From JAJAZB01 sp964244295 (GTDB lineage: Bacteria; Bacteroidota; Bacteroidia; Cytophagales; Spirosomataceae): a stretch of DNA of 41,247 nucleotides. Below the pieces are notes generated by a model, which saw nothing but the letters and a program-made list of their open reading frames with translations, had not been told where the DNA came from and made no database searches. Where the stretch lies: positions 1 through 41,247 of the forward strand of contig CAXTIG010000053.1 of the NCBI GenBank assembly GCA_964244295.1, read 5' to 3'. The position numbers and the translations under genes were made by a program. Of this stretch, positions 15,953 through 24,354 are shown one piece after another. How positions within the stretch are numbered: the first letter of the stretch is position 1; each line of letters starts with the position of its first letter.

Positions 15953-18487
15953 ATGAACCGACTGCTCTTCGGCTTGCTTTTTATCACCGGGTTTTCATCC
16001 CCGGCCTCCGCCCAATCCTGGATCCGCATCAACCAGTTGGGGTATTTGCCCAGGTCCACCAAAGTGGCCGTCTTCGTAGGCAAGGGCGAGCGCGTACCCA
16101 CCGGGTTTGAACTCCGCGACGCCCGGACGAACGCGGCCGTTTTTTCCTCGAAAAAAATGGCTTCTTACGGCCCCTACGCCGCCTTCCGCGCCACGGCCCG
16201 GCTCGATTTCAGCGCGGTGCGCAAGCCGGGAAACTACTACCTGCAAGCGGGCGAAACCCGCTCGCCCGCCTTCCGCATCGGCCCCGACGTGTACGACGGC
16301 ACGGCGGATTTCACGTTGAAATACCTCCGCCAGCAGCGCAGCCACTACAACCCCTTCCTGCGGGATACCTGCCACCGCGAGGATGGCTTCGTAATTTACC
16401 ACCCCAATCCGACGAAGGATTCCACCCACCTCGACGTGTCAGGGGGTTGGCACGACGCCTCTGATTATTTGCAGTACCTACCCACTTCGGCCAACGCGGT
16501 GTACCAGTTGCTCTTCGCCTACCAGCACCACCCCGGTGCCTTCGGCGACCACTTCGACCGCTGGGGGAATCCGGGCAAAAACGGCATTCCCGACGTGCTC
16601 GACGAGGCGAAATGGGGCATGGACTGGCTGCTGAAGATGAACCCCGCCCCCGGCGAATACTACAACCAACTCGGCGACGACCGCGACCACGCCGGGATGC
16701 GCCTGCCCAACCGCGACTCGGTGCGGTACACGCCCAACCGGGCCTTCGGATTTTCGCGGCCCGTATATTTTCTCAACGGACAACCGCAGGGCTGTTTTCG
16801 GTACAAAAACCGCACGAAGGGCGTGGCGTCGAGCGCGGGGAAATTTGCTTCGGCGTTTGCGCTGGGCAGCGAGGTGCTGGCGAAGTTTTACCCAGCCTAC
16901 GCCGGGAGCCTGCGGCAACGCGCGTTGGATGCCTACGCCTTCGGCCTCTCGAAACCCGGCACTACCCAGACCGCGCCGGGGCGAGCGCCTTATTTTTACG
17001 AAGAAGAAAATTACGTGGACGATATGGAATTGGCGGCGGCTGAACTGCATCGGCTGAAAGCGGGGACCGGATTCCTGGCCGAAGCCACCGAATACGGCCG
17101 CGCTGAATCCACCACGCCCTGGATGGGCGCCGATACCGCCCGGCACTACCAGTGGTACCCCTTCGTGAACCTGGGGCATTACCGCGTGGCGGCGGACCAG
17201 GCCGGAATCTCAACGCAGTTCCGGGAATTCATGCGGCTGGGTATCGGAAAGGTGGTGAAACGCGGGGCGAAAAATCCGTTTCTCAATGGCGTGCCGTTCA
17301 TCTGGTGCTCCAACAATTTGACGGTCAATTTGCTGACTCAAATGGATTTATACCGAAAACTGACCGGCGACCGGCAGTTTGAGGAAGCCGAAGCGGCCCT
17401 GCGCGACTGGCTGTTTGGCTGCAATCCCTGGGGCACGAGCATGGTCGTGGGGTTGCCCGGCGATGGCGTTTCGCCCCGCGACCCGCACTCGGCCTTCACG
17501 CACCTGCACCAGTTTCCCATCGACGGTGGACTGGTGGACGGGCCGGTGTACGGCTCGATTTGGAAAAGTCTGATTGGCATCACGCTCTACGCGCCGGATG
17601 AATTCGCCCCGTTTCAGTCGGACGTGGCCGTGTACCACGACGACTACGGCGACTACTCGACCAACGAACCGACGATGGACGGCACCGCCTGCCTGAGTTA
17701 TTACCTGGCGGCGATGCAGCAGGAGGGTGGCGCCGACCTCCGGTCGGCGCGGGTAGCCAGCAAGCCCACTCCCCGAAACCAACCCGCGCTGCTTCGCTAT
17801 GCGATTCCCCAACCCGACAACCACGGGGCCATCCGCCGTTTCGACCCGACTCAAAAAACCATCCGGCTGGTCTTTACCGGCCATGAATTCGCCGAAGGCG
17901 ACCCGACCATTTTACAAACCCTGAAAAATCACGGGCTGAAAGCCTCGTTTTTCCTGACTGGCGAATTTTACCGAAACCACGGCCCGCTCGTTCAGCAACT
18001 TAAAGCCGCCGGTCATTCCCTCGGCCCGCATTCCGATCAGCACCTGCTGTACTGCGACTGGAAACGGCGCGATTCGACCCTGGTGAGTCGGGCGCAGTTC
18101 GAGGCGGATTTAGCGGCGAATTTTGGGGAAATGAAAAGGTTGGGAATTGAAAAACCCGCCACGCCCTGGTTTATCCCACCCTACGAGTGGTACAACGCCG
18201 AAGTGGCCGGATGGGCGACGCAGGCGGGTGTCCGGCTGCTCAATTTCACGACGGGCACGCTTTCGCCCGCCGACTACACCACGCCTGACGCCGCGAATTA
18301 CCGCTCGTCGGAGGTTATTTTTCAGAACATCCTGGCTTTTGAACAAAAAACACCCCTGGGCCTGAACGGCTTCGTGCTCCTGCTCCACGTGGGTACCGAC
18401 CCGCGCCGGCGTGATAAATTTTACGACCGGCTCGATGCCCTGCTGACGGAGTTGGAGCGACGGGGGTACCGGTTTGAAGGGCTTTAG
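15953..18487 (+). CDS. GH9 glycoside hydrolase fused to a polysaccharide-deacetylase-like domain
   Basis: An 844-residue secreted enzyme whose start at 15953 opens a signal peptide (MNRLLFGLLFITGFSSPASAQ). The order is an Ig-like CelD_N domain (about 22-110: IRINQLGYLP), a GH9 (alpha/alpha)6 domain (about 115-600) and a NodB-like domain (about 636-844). GH9 features are GGWHDASDY with D168 and D171 (the family DAGD aspartates) and E572 in DYSTNEPTMDG as the likely catalytic acid. It probably cleaves beta-1,4-glucan or a related polymer. The NodB-like part keeps HSDQH (H693, H697), a PPYEW loop and LLLHVG, but the usual TFDD is TGHE (642-645). It precedes an ECF sigma/FecR/SusCD set and probably belongs to that utilization locus. 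Confidence 0.86.
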   Translation: MNRLLFGLLFITGFSSPASAQSWIRINQLGYLPRSTKVAVFVGKGERVPTGFELRDARTNAAVFSSKKMASYGPYAAFRATARLDFSAVRKPGNYYLQAGETRSPAFRIGPDVYDGTADFTLKYLRQQRSHYNPFLRDTCHREDGFVIYHPNPTKDSTHLDVSGGWHDASDYLQYLPTSANAVYQLLFAYQHHPGAFGDHFDRWGNPGKNGIPDVLDEAKWGMDWLLKMNPAPGEYYNQLGDDRDHAGMRLPNRDSVRYTPNRAFGFSRPVYFLNGQPQGCFRYKNRTKGVASSAGKFASAFALGSEVLAKFYPAYAGSLRQRALDAYAFGLSKPGTTQTAPGRAPYFYEEENYVDDMELAAAELHRLKAGTGFLAEATEYGRAESTTPWMGADTARHYQWYPFVNLGHYRVAADQAGISTQFREFMRLGIGKVVKRGAKNPFLNGVPFIWCSNNLTVNLLTQMDLYRKLTGDRQFEEAEAALRDWLFGCNPWGTSMVVGLPGDGVSPRDPHSAFTHLHQFPIDGGLVDGPVYGSIWKSLIGITLYAPDEFAPFQSDVAVYHDDYGDYSTNEPTMDGTACLSYYLAAMQQEGGADLRSARVASKPTPRNQPALLRYAIPQPDNHGAIRRFDPTQKTIRLVFTGHEFAEGDPTILQTLKNHGLKASFFLTGEFYRNHGPLVQQLKAAGHSLGPHSDQHLLYCDWKRRDSTLVSRAQFEADLAANFGEMKRLGIEKPATPWFIPPYEWYNAEVAGWATQAGVRLLNFTTGTLSPADYTTPDAANYRSSEVIFQNILAFEQKTPLGLNGFVLLLHVGTDPRRRDKFYDRLDALLTELERRGYRFEGL

Positions 18488-18488
18488 G

Positions 18489-18563
18489 TGATTGGGGAAT
18501 TGGGTAATTGAGTTAAATGAATTACCTATTTACCAATTCCCCATTTACCCAATCACCCAATTA
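18489..18563. repeat. Imperfect A/T-rich inverted repeat built from ATTGGG/AATT words
   Basis: The gap between the GH9 and sigma genes contains a left segment rich in GATTGGGGAATTGGGTAATT (18491-18510) and a right segment complementary to it with indels (ACCAATTCCCC...TTACCCAATCACCC, to about 18563). An inner stem GTAATT/AATTAC lies at 18504-18509 and 18520-18525. It is of the same low-complexity kind as 7221, 24250 and 28492. Confidence 0.7.
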
Positions 18564-18574
18564 CAGCCATTTAG

Positions 18575-18599
18575 CAGGTTTTTTTGGTAATTTTACCTG
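18575..18599 (+). promoter_or_regulatory. Palindrome directly before the sigma-factor start
   Basis: GGTAA-TT-TTACC (18586-18597) is a perfect palindrome ending three bases before the ATG, and CAGGT/ACCTG (18575-18579, 18595-18599) overlaps it. It may be an operator or a start-site structure; TAATTTTA inside it partly resembles a Bacteroidota -7 box, but no properly spaced -33 TTTG is present. Confidence 0.25.
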
Positions 18600-19190
18600 A
18601 TGCAAACGCCCCTCCTTACTGACGACCTCGCCCTATGGCAAGCCTTCCGGCGGGGCGACGAACGGGCGTTTACCACCTTGTACCACCGTCACGTGAGGCC
18701 CCTGTACACCTACGGCTACAAACTCGCAGGCGATGCCGCCAACGTGGAGGATGCCATTCAGGATTTGTTTGTCGAACTCTGGCGCAAGCGCGAGGGCCTG
18801 GCCGAGGTGGTGACGGTGCGGCATTACCTCTACGCGTCGTTGCGCCGCCGCCTGCACCGGCTGCACCAGCGCAAAGCCCGGTTTACCCACGAGTCCGAGT
18901 CCACTGTCGAACGTTTCCTGGCCGATGACCCGCCGGAGTACGACCTGCCCGGCGCGGAACCCGAGGCTCTTTCCCGGCGAGACCTTCAACGCTGGCTGCG
19001 CAGCCTCCCGCCCCGGCAATACGAGGCGCTGGTGTTGCGGTTTTACGACGAATTCAGTTTTCCCGAAATCGCCGACCTGCTCCAGGTCAACGAGCAATCG
19101 GCGCGGAATCTGGTGCAGCGGGCCGTGGCAACGTTGCGGCATTTGGCGTTGCCGCTGGGGATGCTGCTTGGAGGGTGTCTACTTTTTTAA
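18600..19190 (+). CDS. ECF RNA polymerase sigma factor
   Basis: This 196-residue sigma-70 family protein has region 2 (about 10-85: DERAFTTLYHRHVRPLYTYGYKL ... EDAIQDLFVELWRKR) and region 4 (about 130-185: LRSLPPRQYEALVLRFYDEF, then an HTH through DLLQVNEQSARNLVQRAV). It lacks regions 1 and 3, as expected for an extracytoplasmic-function factor. A FecR-type anti-sigma gene and SusC/SusD genes follow, so it most likely activates the utilization locus when the SusC STN domain signals substrate. The 319-bp gap to FecR holds a 210-bp cruciform-like repeat. Confidence 0.94.
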   Translation: MQTPLLTDDLALWQAFRRGDERAFTTLYHRHVRPLYTYGYKLAGDAANVEDAIQDLFVELWRKREGLAEVVTVRHYLYASLRRRLHRLHQRKARFTHESESTVERFLADDPPEYDLPGAEPEALSRRDLQRWLRSLPPRQYEALVLRFYDEFSFPEIADLLQVNEQSARNLVQRAVATLRHLALPLGMLLGGCLLF

Positions 19191-19204
19191 ACAGCTCCCG
19201 ATGC

Positions 19205-19414
19205 CGTCATTGCGAGCGGAGGCCTCCAAGACGAGCGGAACGAGAATTGGAGGCCGTAGCGCGGCAATCCCCTCCCGGAGACCAAACGGTTCGTTGCACG
19301 GTAGTTCCTGGCGAGTCGCTTGGTTATTGCTCTCTAGTCTCCGGTAGGGGATTGCCGCGCTCCGGGTTCAAATCCTCGCTTCGCTCGTCTTTTCACCCTC
19401 CGCTCGCAATGACG
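19205..19414. repeat. 210-bp compound inverted repeat (GTCATTGCGAGC family) between sigma and anti-sigma genes
   Basis: The outer arms 19205-19222 and 19397-19414 are perfect complements (CGTCATTGCGAGCGGAGG). Further matched segments lie inside: 19228-19237 with 19382-19391, 19258-19273 with 19346-19361 (AGCGCGGCAATCCCCT) and 19275-19282 with 19337-19344. The unpaired stretches between them differ in length, suggesting an old element kept together by several stems. GTCATTGCGAGCG-type repeats are common in Bacteroidota intergenic DNA. The remaining gap to FecR (19415-19509) has a T8 run but no clear promoter. Confidence 0.9.
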
Positions 19415-19509
19415 CCTAGGGTAGGTTTTTTTTAATTTCCCCGAAAATTTTTGCAGAAAAGTGAGTTAAACGGCGAAGACCGGTCTCTCGGCTAATAAAA
19501 ACCAGAGGC

Positions 19510-20613
19510 ATGCGCTACGCCGATTACTCGACCGCCGACTTCCTGACCGACGACGCTTTCCGACAATGGGTCCTGGCACCCGATCCCGCCAGTGATACCT
19601 TCTGGGCCAACTTTCTGGCCGACCACCCCACTCAGCGAAGTACCGTCCTCCAGGCCCGGCGAATTATCGAAACCCTGCGAAACGAAAAACAACCCTTCCC
19701 AACGGCGGGGCAGGTCGGGCAGATGTGGACGGGCATCGAAAACCGCCTCCACCCGGCCACGCCGGTGGTGCCGTTGCGCCCGGCCCGCTGGCCCTGGGCG
19801 GCGGCGGCAGCCGTACTGCTGGTGGGTGGCCTGCTTGGATTGTACTGGTGGAACCGGCCTTTTTCTCCCCAAACCAACGCCATCGATGCGTACCAGCGGC
19901 GCGTGGCCAGCGCGGCACTGCCCCTGTTGGAACGGGTCAATCCGGGCAAGAAACCCCTGCTCGTCAATCTTCCCGATGGCTCGTCGGTCACGCTCCGGCC
20001 CGGCGGGCGGCTCAGTTTTCCAACCCGCTTCGACCCGGCCCGGCGCGAGGTGTACCTGAAAGGCGAGGCCTTTTTTGAAGTCACCAAAAATCCCAAACAG
20101 CCTTTTTTCGTGTACGCCAATGAACTGACGGCCCGCGTGCTGGGCACCAGTTTCAACGTCCGCGCCTACGAAACCGACCCGGAGGTGGTCGTGACGGTGA
20201 AAACGGGCCGGGTATCGGTGTTCCTCAACCAGGACGTGGCCTCTGGTACGCAGCAAGCCAGCCGCGAGCGCGAGGGAATCGTGCTGACGCCCAACCAGCG
20301 GGTAGTGTTTAGCCGGGGGGAAATTCGGATGAAAACCTCGCTCGTCGAGCAGCCCGCGCTCCTGGCCGAAACCATCGACCGCCAGAGTTTCGAGTTCAAC
20401 GATACCCCGGCCCCGCAGGTGTTCGCGGCCTTATCCCGCGCCTACGGTATCCCCATCGTGTGCGACGAGGAATTACTCCGGGGCTGCACCCTCACCGCCT
20501 CGCTGACGGACGAACCGCTGTTTGAAAAACTCACGCTCATTTGCCAGGGGATCGATGCCCGGTACGAAGTGGTCGATGGGCAGGTGGTGATTTCCAGCCG
20601 GGGGTGTGAGTGA
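19510..20613 (+). CDS. FecR-family anti-sigma factor
   Basis: This 367-residue single-pass inner-membrane protein has a cytoplasmic N-terminal domain that would bind the sigma factor (1-90), one transmembrane helix (about 93-115: WPWAAAAAVLLVGGLLGLYW), a periplasmic FecR domain (about 128-240: LPDGSSVTLRPGGRLSFP, EVYLKGEAFFEVTKNP, LGTSFNVRAYE) and a C-terminal DUF4974 domain (about 290-365), which usually contacts the STN domain of the partner SusC. The neighbours upstream (ECF sigma) and downstream (STN-containing SusC) complete a trans-envelope signalling cassette. Confidence 0.95.
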   Translation: MRYADYSTADFLTDDAFRQWVLAPDPASDTFWANFLADHPTQRSTVLQARRIIETLRNEKQPFPTAGQVGQMWTGIENRLHPATPVVPLRPARWPWAAAAAVLLVGGLLGLYWWNRPFSPQTNAIDAYQRRVASAALPLLERVNPGKKPLLVNLPDGSSVTLRPGGRLSFPTRFDPARREVYLKGEAFFEVTKNPKQPFFVYANELTARVLGTSFNVRAYETDPEVVVTVKTGRVSVFLNQDVASGTQQASREREGIVLTPNQRVVFSRGEIRMKTSLVEQPALLAETIDRQSFEFNDTPAPQVFAALSRAYGIPIVCDEELLRGCTLTASLTDEPLFEKLTLICQGIDARYEVVDGQVVISSRGCE

Positions 20614-20628
20614 AGGAATACAAAAGGC

Positions 20629-20669
20629 CGTCATGCTGACAATTCCATTGCGGACTTGTCAGCATGACG
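20629..20669. repeat. Hairpin with 14-bp arms (GTCATGCTGA type)
   Basis: CGTCATGCTGACAA (20629-20642) pairs perfectly with 20656-20669 around a 13-nt loop. It lies between FecR and SusC and shares the GTCAYNCYGA terminus of the longer elements. The rest of this 129-bp gap is AT-rich leader before the SusC ATG. Confidence 0.85.
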
Positions 20670-20742
20670 ACCACAGGAATTTCCCAAAAAAGCATTCTAA
20701 ATTTTACCAATCAATCTTTTAAAACTAAACCAACCAAGCTAA

Positions 20743-23700
20743 ATGAAAAAACCGATACATTCCCGTAACCTGCTCCTACTCATGCGGATTACGCTCCTCC
20801 AACCCGTGCTCGCGCTGCTGTTGAGTGGCCTGACGCAAGCCCACAACGGGCTGGCCCAGGAACTGCTCGACCGGCGCATCACGCTCCAGGTGCAGGATCA
20901 GAACATGAAGTCGGTGCTGGGGCAGATTTCCCAGTTGGCCGACGTGCGCTTTCTGTACAGCGCCCAAATCATCCGCTCCGAGCGGGCCGTGAGTGTCAGC
21001 GCGCAAAACGAACGACTGGCCGAAGTACTCGACCGGGTACTGGCTCCCCTGCGCCTGCGGTACGAAGTGCGCGGAAAACAGATTGTGCTCCGCCGCCTTT
21101 CTGAAACACGCCGCCTGGAATCCGTCCCGGCCAGTCCGCTGACGATCGACCCGGCGGCTATTTCCGTGTTTGGCGTGGTCAGCGATGAAACCGGCGCGGG
21201 CCTGCCCGGCGTCAACGTGCTCGTGAAAGGCACCACCCAGGGCATCACCACCAGCGACCGGGGCCAGTACCGCATCACCATTCCCGACGGCTCCGCCGTG
21301 CTGGTGTTCAGTTCGGTGGGCTACGTGCGGCAGGAAATCGCCGTGGGCAACCGCACCGAAATCAACGTGCGGATGGCCGTCGATGCGCAGTCGCTCGGCG
21401 AGGTGGTCGTGATTGGCTACGGCGAGCAGTCGCGCAAGACGCTTTCGACGGCGGTGTCCAAAGTCGAAGGCCGCAGCATCGGCATCCAGCCTGTGGGAAC
21501 GCCCGGTGAGGCGCTGGCGGCGCTGGCGGCGGGGGTGCAGGTGCAGTCGGACCGGGGCGGTACGCCCGGCGCCCCCCCCACCATCCGCATCCGGGGCGTG
21601 GGGTCGCTGGGCACCAACAGCCAGCCGCTCTACGTGGTGGATGGCTACGCCTTGCAGGACGCGGCGCAGTTCAACCTCATCAACCCGACCGACATCGAGA
21701 GCATCGAAATCCTGAAGGACGCGGCCTCGGCGGCCATTTACGGCTCGCGGGCGGCCAATGGCGTGGTCATCGTGACGACCAAACGCGGCAAGGCGGGCAA
21801 GACCAGTTTCAACGTATCGGTGTACACCGGCCTTCAGCAACTGAGTAAAAAAGTGGATTTGCTCACCCGCGACCAGTACATCGAAACCATCAAGTACGGC
21901 TCGCGCCTGCGCAACCCCACCAACCCGACCATCGGCTACCCGACCATTTTCGACACCGACCCGACCAGCCTGCCCGACACCGACTGGCAGGACGCGATTT
22001 ACCGCGTGGCGGCCATCAACAACTACCAGATTTCGGCCTCCGGCGGTACCGAAGCGGTGCGCTTCGCCGTGTCGGGCGGGTATTTCAAGCAGGACGGTAT
22101 CCTGAAAGGCTCGGCCTACGAACGCTACAACCTGCGCTTCAACCTCGATGCCAACCTGAGTCCGAAACTCCGGCTCGGCGTGTCGGTGGCCCCGTCGTTT
22201 TCGCAGCAAAACCAGCAGCAGGCCGCCGGGCAGTTTAACAACTCTAACGCCACCGAAACGGATGGCACCCGGGGTGTACCGAGCGCGGTGATTTCGGCCA
22301 TCGACGCTCCTCCCACCTGGCCGGTGTACAATGCCGCCGGGGATTATTTCCAGTATTTCGACGGCAACACGTTGCCCAACGGCACACCGTTCTATCCGGT
22401 GGGATTTTCTAATCCACTGTCAGTCATCGAACAATACCGGAACATCCTCAAAGGCTACCGGCTCTTTGGCAACGGCTTCCTCGAATGGGAACCCATCAAA
22501 GGCCTGCGCTTCAAAACCGCCCTGGGTTCCACCCTGAGCATTTTCGACCAATCGGCTTACATTCCGGCTACGTTGACCAACGGCCTGGCTCCCAATGCCA
22601 ACGCCTCGAACCCCGTCCTGGCGCAGGTGTTCGCCCGTGAGTCGCAGAGCATCACCCTCGACTGGCTCTGGGAAAACACCGTCACGTACAGCAAGTCGCT
22701 GGGCAACCACAATTTCACGCTGCTGGGGCTGTATTCGTTGCAAAAACTCCAGACCAAGTCCACCGCCACCGCCGGGCGGCCGGGTAGCTATACGACCAGC
22801 CTGCTCGAAAACCCACTGGCCTCGCCCGACCGCGTGGGCGAACTGGGCTACGACCAGAACGCCTTCCTCTCCTACGGCGGGCGCATCACCTACGACTACC
22901 GCAGCAAGTACATCCTCTCGGCGGCCCTGCGGCAGGATGCTTCTTCACGGTTTGGCCCCAACAACCGCTTCGCCATGTTCCCGTCGTTTTCGGCGGCCTG
23001 GCGCCTGAGCGAGGAGCCCTTCTGGAAGGGCGTGGAAAACGTGGTCAACGAAGCCAAAATCCGGGCGAGCTACGGCCAGACCGGCAACGCCAACATCGGG
23101 AGTTTCAACTGGACCAACAGCGTGGTGAGCCGCAACTACAGTTTCAACCAGGCGCGCACCTTTGGTTACGCCCAGAACGGGTTTGCCAACTACGACCTGA
23201 CCTGGGAAAAAAACAAGCAGACCGACCTGGGCCTCGAACTGGGTTTCCTCAACGACAAATTCTCCCTTTCGTTCGATTACTACAGCCGCCTCACCACGGC
23301 GATGCTTTTCCAACGCGACCTGCCAGGCATGGTGGGTTACGCCGCCAACTACCGCACCAACCTGGGTAGCCTGCAAAACCGGGGGCTGGAACTTTCGGCC
23401 AAAGCCAACCTGTCCCTCGGCGCGCTGCGCTGGACCATCGACGGCAATATTTCCGGCAACCGCAGCAAGGTGCTCGACCTGGGTGGGGTGGCATCGCTTT
23501 CGCCGCAGGCCGCGATTTTCGGCTGGAACAATGTGTATCAGGTTCGGGTGGGCGACCCGCTGGGCAACCAGTACGGGTTTCAGGTGCTGGGCATTTTTAA
23601 AAACGCCGACGATTTGACGAAATATCCCCAGTTTGCCACCGGTGACAAAGTGGGCAACTGGATCATCAAAGACCAGAACGGCGACGGCAAAATCGACGAA

Positions 23701-24237
23701 GGCGACCGGGTGAAACTCGGGCAGGGCGTGCCCAAATTCATTTACGGCATGAGCCACAGCCTGCAGTACAAAGCCTTCGACCTGAGCGTGATTATTCAGG
23801 GCGTACAGGGCGTGAGCGTCATCAACGGCAACCTGCGCCACACTTGGGCACCAGGCCAATTCAACAGCCTTCCGCTCTACTACCGGAATATGTTCGACCC
23901 CGCTGACCCCACGCGCGAAACCGAGTTCCCGGCGGCGGGTGCTGGCGGAGTACAACCGGGCAACAACCTCACCAACCGGCTGCTCTTCGACGGCTCCTTC
24001 CTGCGGGTGCGCAACGTCACGCTGGGCTACTCTATTCCCGGCAAAGTGCTCAACCGGCTTCGGTTGCAGTCGGCGCGGCTGTACCTCTCGGGCCAGAACC
24101 TGCTGACGTTTACGAAGTACATCGGGTACAACCCCGAAACCAATACTATCCCCGACTCAGCCACCCAACCCGGTATCGACCAGGGCACCTACCCGGCGGC
24201 CCGGACGTACACGCTGGGGATAAATATTGGGTTTTAA
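20743..24237 (+). CDS. SusC/RagA-family TonB-linked outer membrane transporter with STN domain
   Basis: This 1164-residue receptor imports an oligosaccharide or peptide captured by its SusD partner. The order is signal peptide (about 1-38), STN signalling domain (about 44-115: ITLQVQDQNMKSVLGQISQL), CarboxypepD_reg-like domain (about 138-215: FGVVSDETGAGLPGVNVLVKG), a GEVVVIGYG TonB-box-like segment (about 219-227), plug with LYVVDGY and the SusC signature EILKDAASAAIYGSRAANGV (from about 323), then the barrel ending in a terminal F. The STN domain fits control by the adjacent FecR/sigma pair. Substrate cannot be read from the sequence; the nearby GH9-deacetylase and heparinase-like lyase suggest a polysaccharide. 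Confidence 0.96.
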   Translation: MKKPIHSRNLLLLMRITLLQPVLALLLSGLTQAHNGLAQELLDRRITLQVQDQNMKSVLGQISQLADVRFLYSAQIIRSERAVSVSAQNERLAEVLDRVLAPLRLRYEVRGKQIVLRRLSETRRLESVPASPLTIDPAAISVFGVVSDETGAGLPGVNVLVKGTTQGITTSDRGQYRITIPDGSAVLVFSSVGYVRQEIAVGNRTEINVRMAVDAQSLGEVVVIGYGEQSRKTLSTAVSKVEGRSIGIQPVGTPGEALAALAAGVQVQSDRGGTPGAPPTIRIRGVGSLGTNSQPLYVVDGYALQDAAQFNLINPTDIESIEILKDAASAAIYGSRAANGVVIVTTKRGKAGKTSFNVSVYTGLQQLSKKVDLLTRDQYIETIKYGSRLRNPTNPTIGYPTIFDTDPTSLPDTDWQDAIYRVAAINNYQISASGGTEAVRFAVSGGYFKQDGILKGSAYERYNLRFNLDANLSPKLRLGVSVAPSFSQQNQQQAAGQFNNSNATETDGTRGVPSAVISAIDAPPTWPVYNAAGDYFQYFDGNTLPNGTPFYPVGFSNPLSVIEQYRNILKGYRLFGNGFLEWEPIKGLRFKTALGSTLSIFDQSAYIPATLTNGLAPNANASNPVLAQVFARESQSITLDWLWENTVTYSKSLGNHNFTLLGLYSLQKLQTKSTATAGRPGSYTTSLLENPLASPDRVGELGYDQNAFLSYGGRITYDYRSKYILSAALRQDASSRFGPNNRFAMFPSFSAAWRLSEEPFWKGVENVVNEAKIRASYGQTGNANIGSFNWTNSVVSRNYSFNQARTFGYAQNGFANYDLTWEKNKQTDLGLELGFLNDKFSLSFDYYSRLTTAMLFQRDLPGMVGYAANYRTNLGSLQNRGLELSAKANLSLGALRWTIDGNISGNRSKVLDLGGVASLSPQAAIFGWNNVYQVRVGDPLGNQYGFQVLGIFKNADDLTKYPQFATGDKVGNWIIKDQNGDGKIDEGDRVKLGQGVPKFIYGMSHSLQYKAFDLSVIIQGVQGVSVINGNLRHTWAPGQFNSLPLYYRNMFDPADPTRETEFPAAGAGGVQPGNNLTNRLLFDGSFLRVRNVTLGYSIPGKVLNRLRLQSARLYLSGQNLLTFTKYIGYNPETNTIPDSATQPGIDQGTYPAARTYTLGINIGF

Positions 24238-24249
24238 CTCTTGAAAAAC

Positions 24250-24344
24250 AGAATGTTCAATGCTCAATGTTCAATGCTCAACGCTCAACATTGAGCCGCG
24301 CAGCGGACGCCCTTGATCGTTGAACATTGACCATTGAGCATTCT
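24250..24344. repeat. Low-complexity inverted repeat between susC and susD
   Basis: The left side is a tandem of AATGTTCA and AATGCTCA words from 24250; the right side (about 24318-24344) carries their complements (GTTGAACATTGACCATTGAG). The arms pair imperfectly because the word order varies. A stable stem inside an operon could lower read-through or protect the susC mRNA end. Confidence 0.8.
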
Positions 24345-24354
24345 CCTTCAAAAA

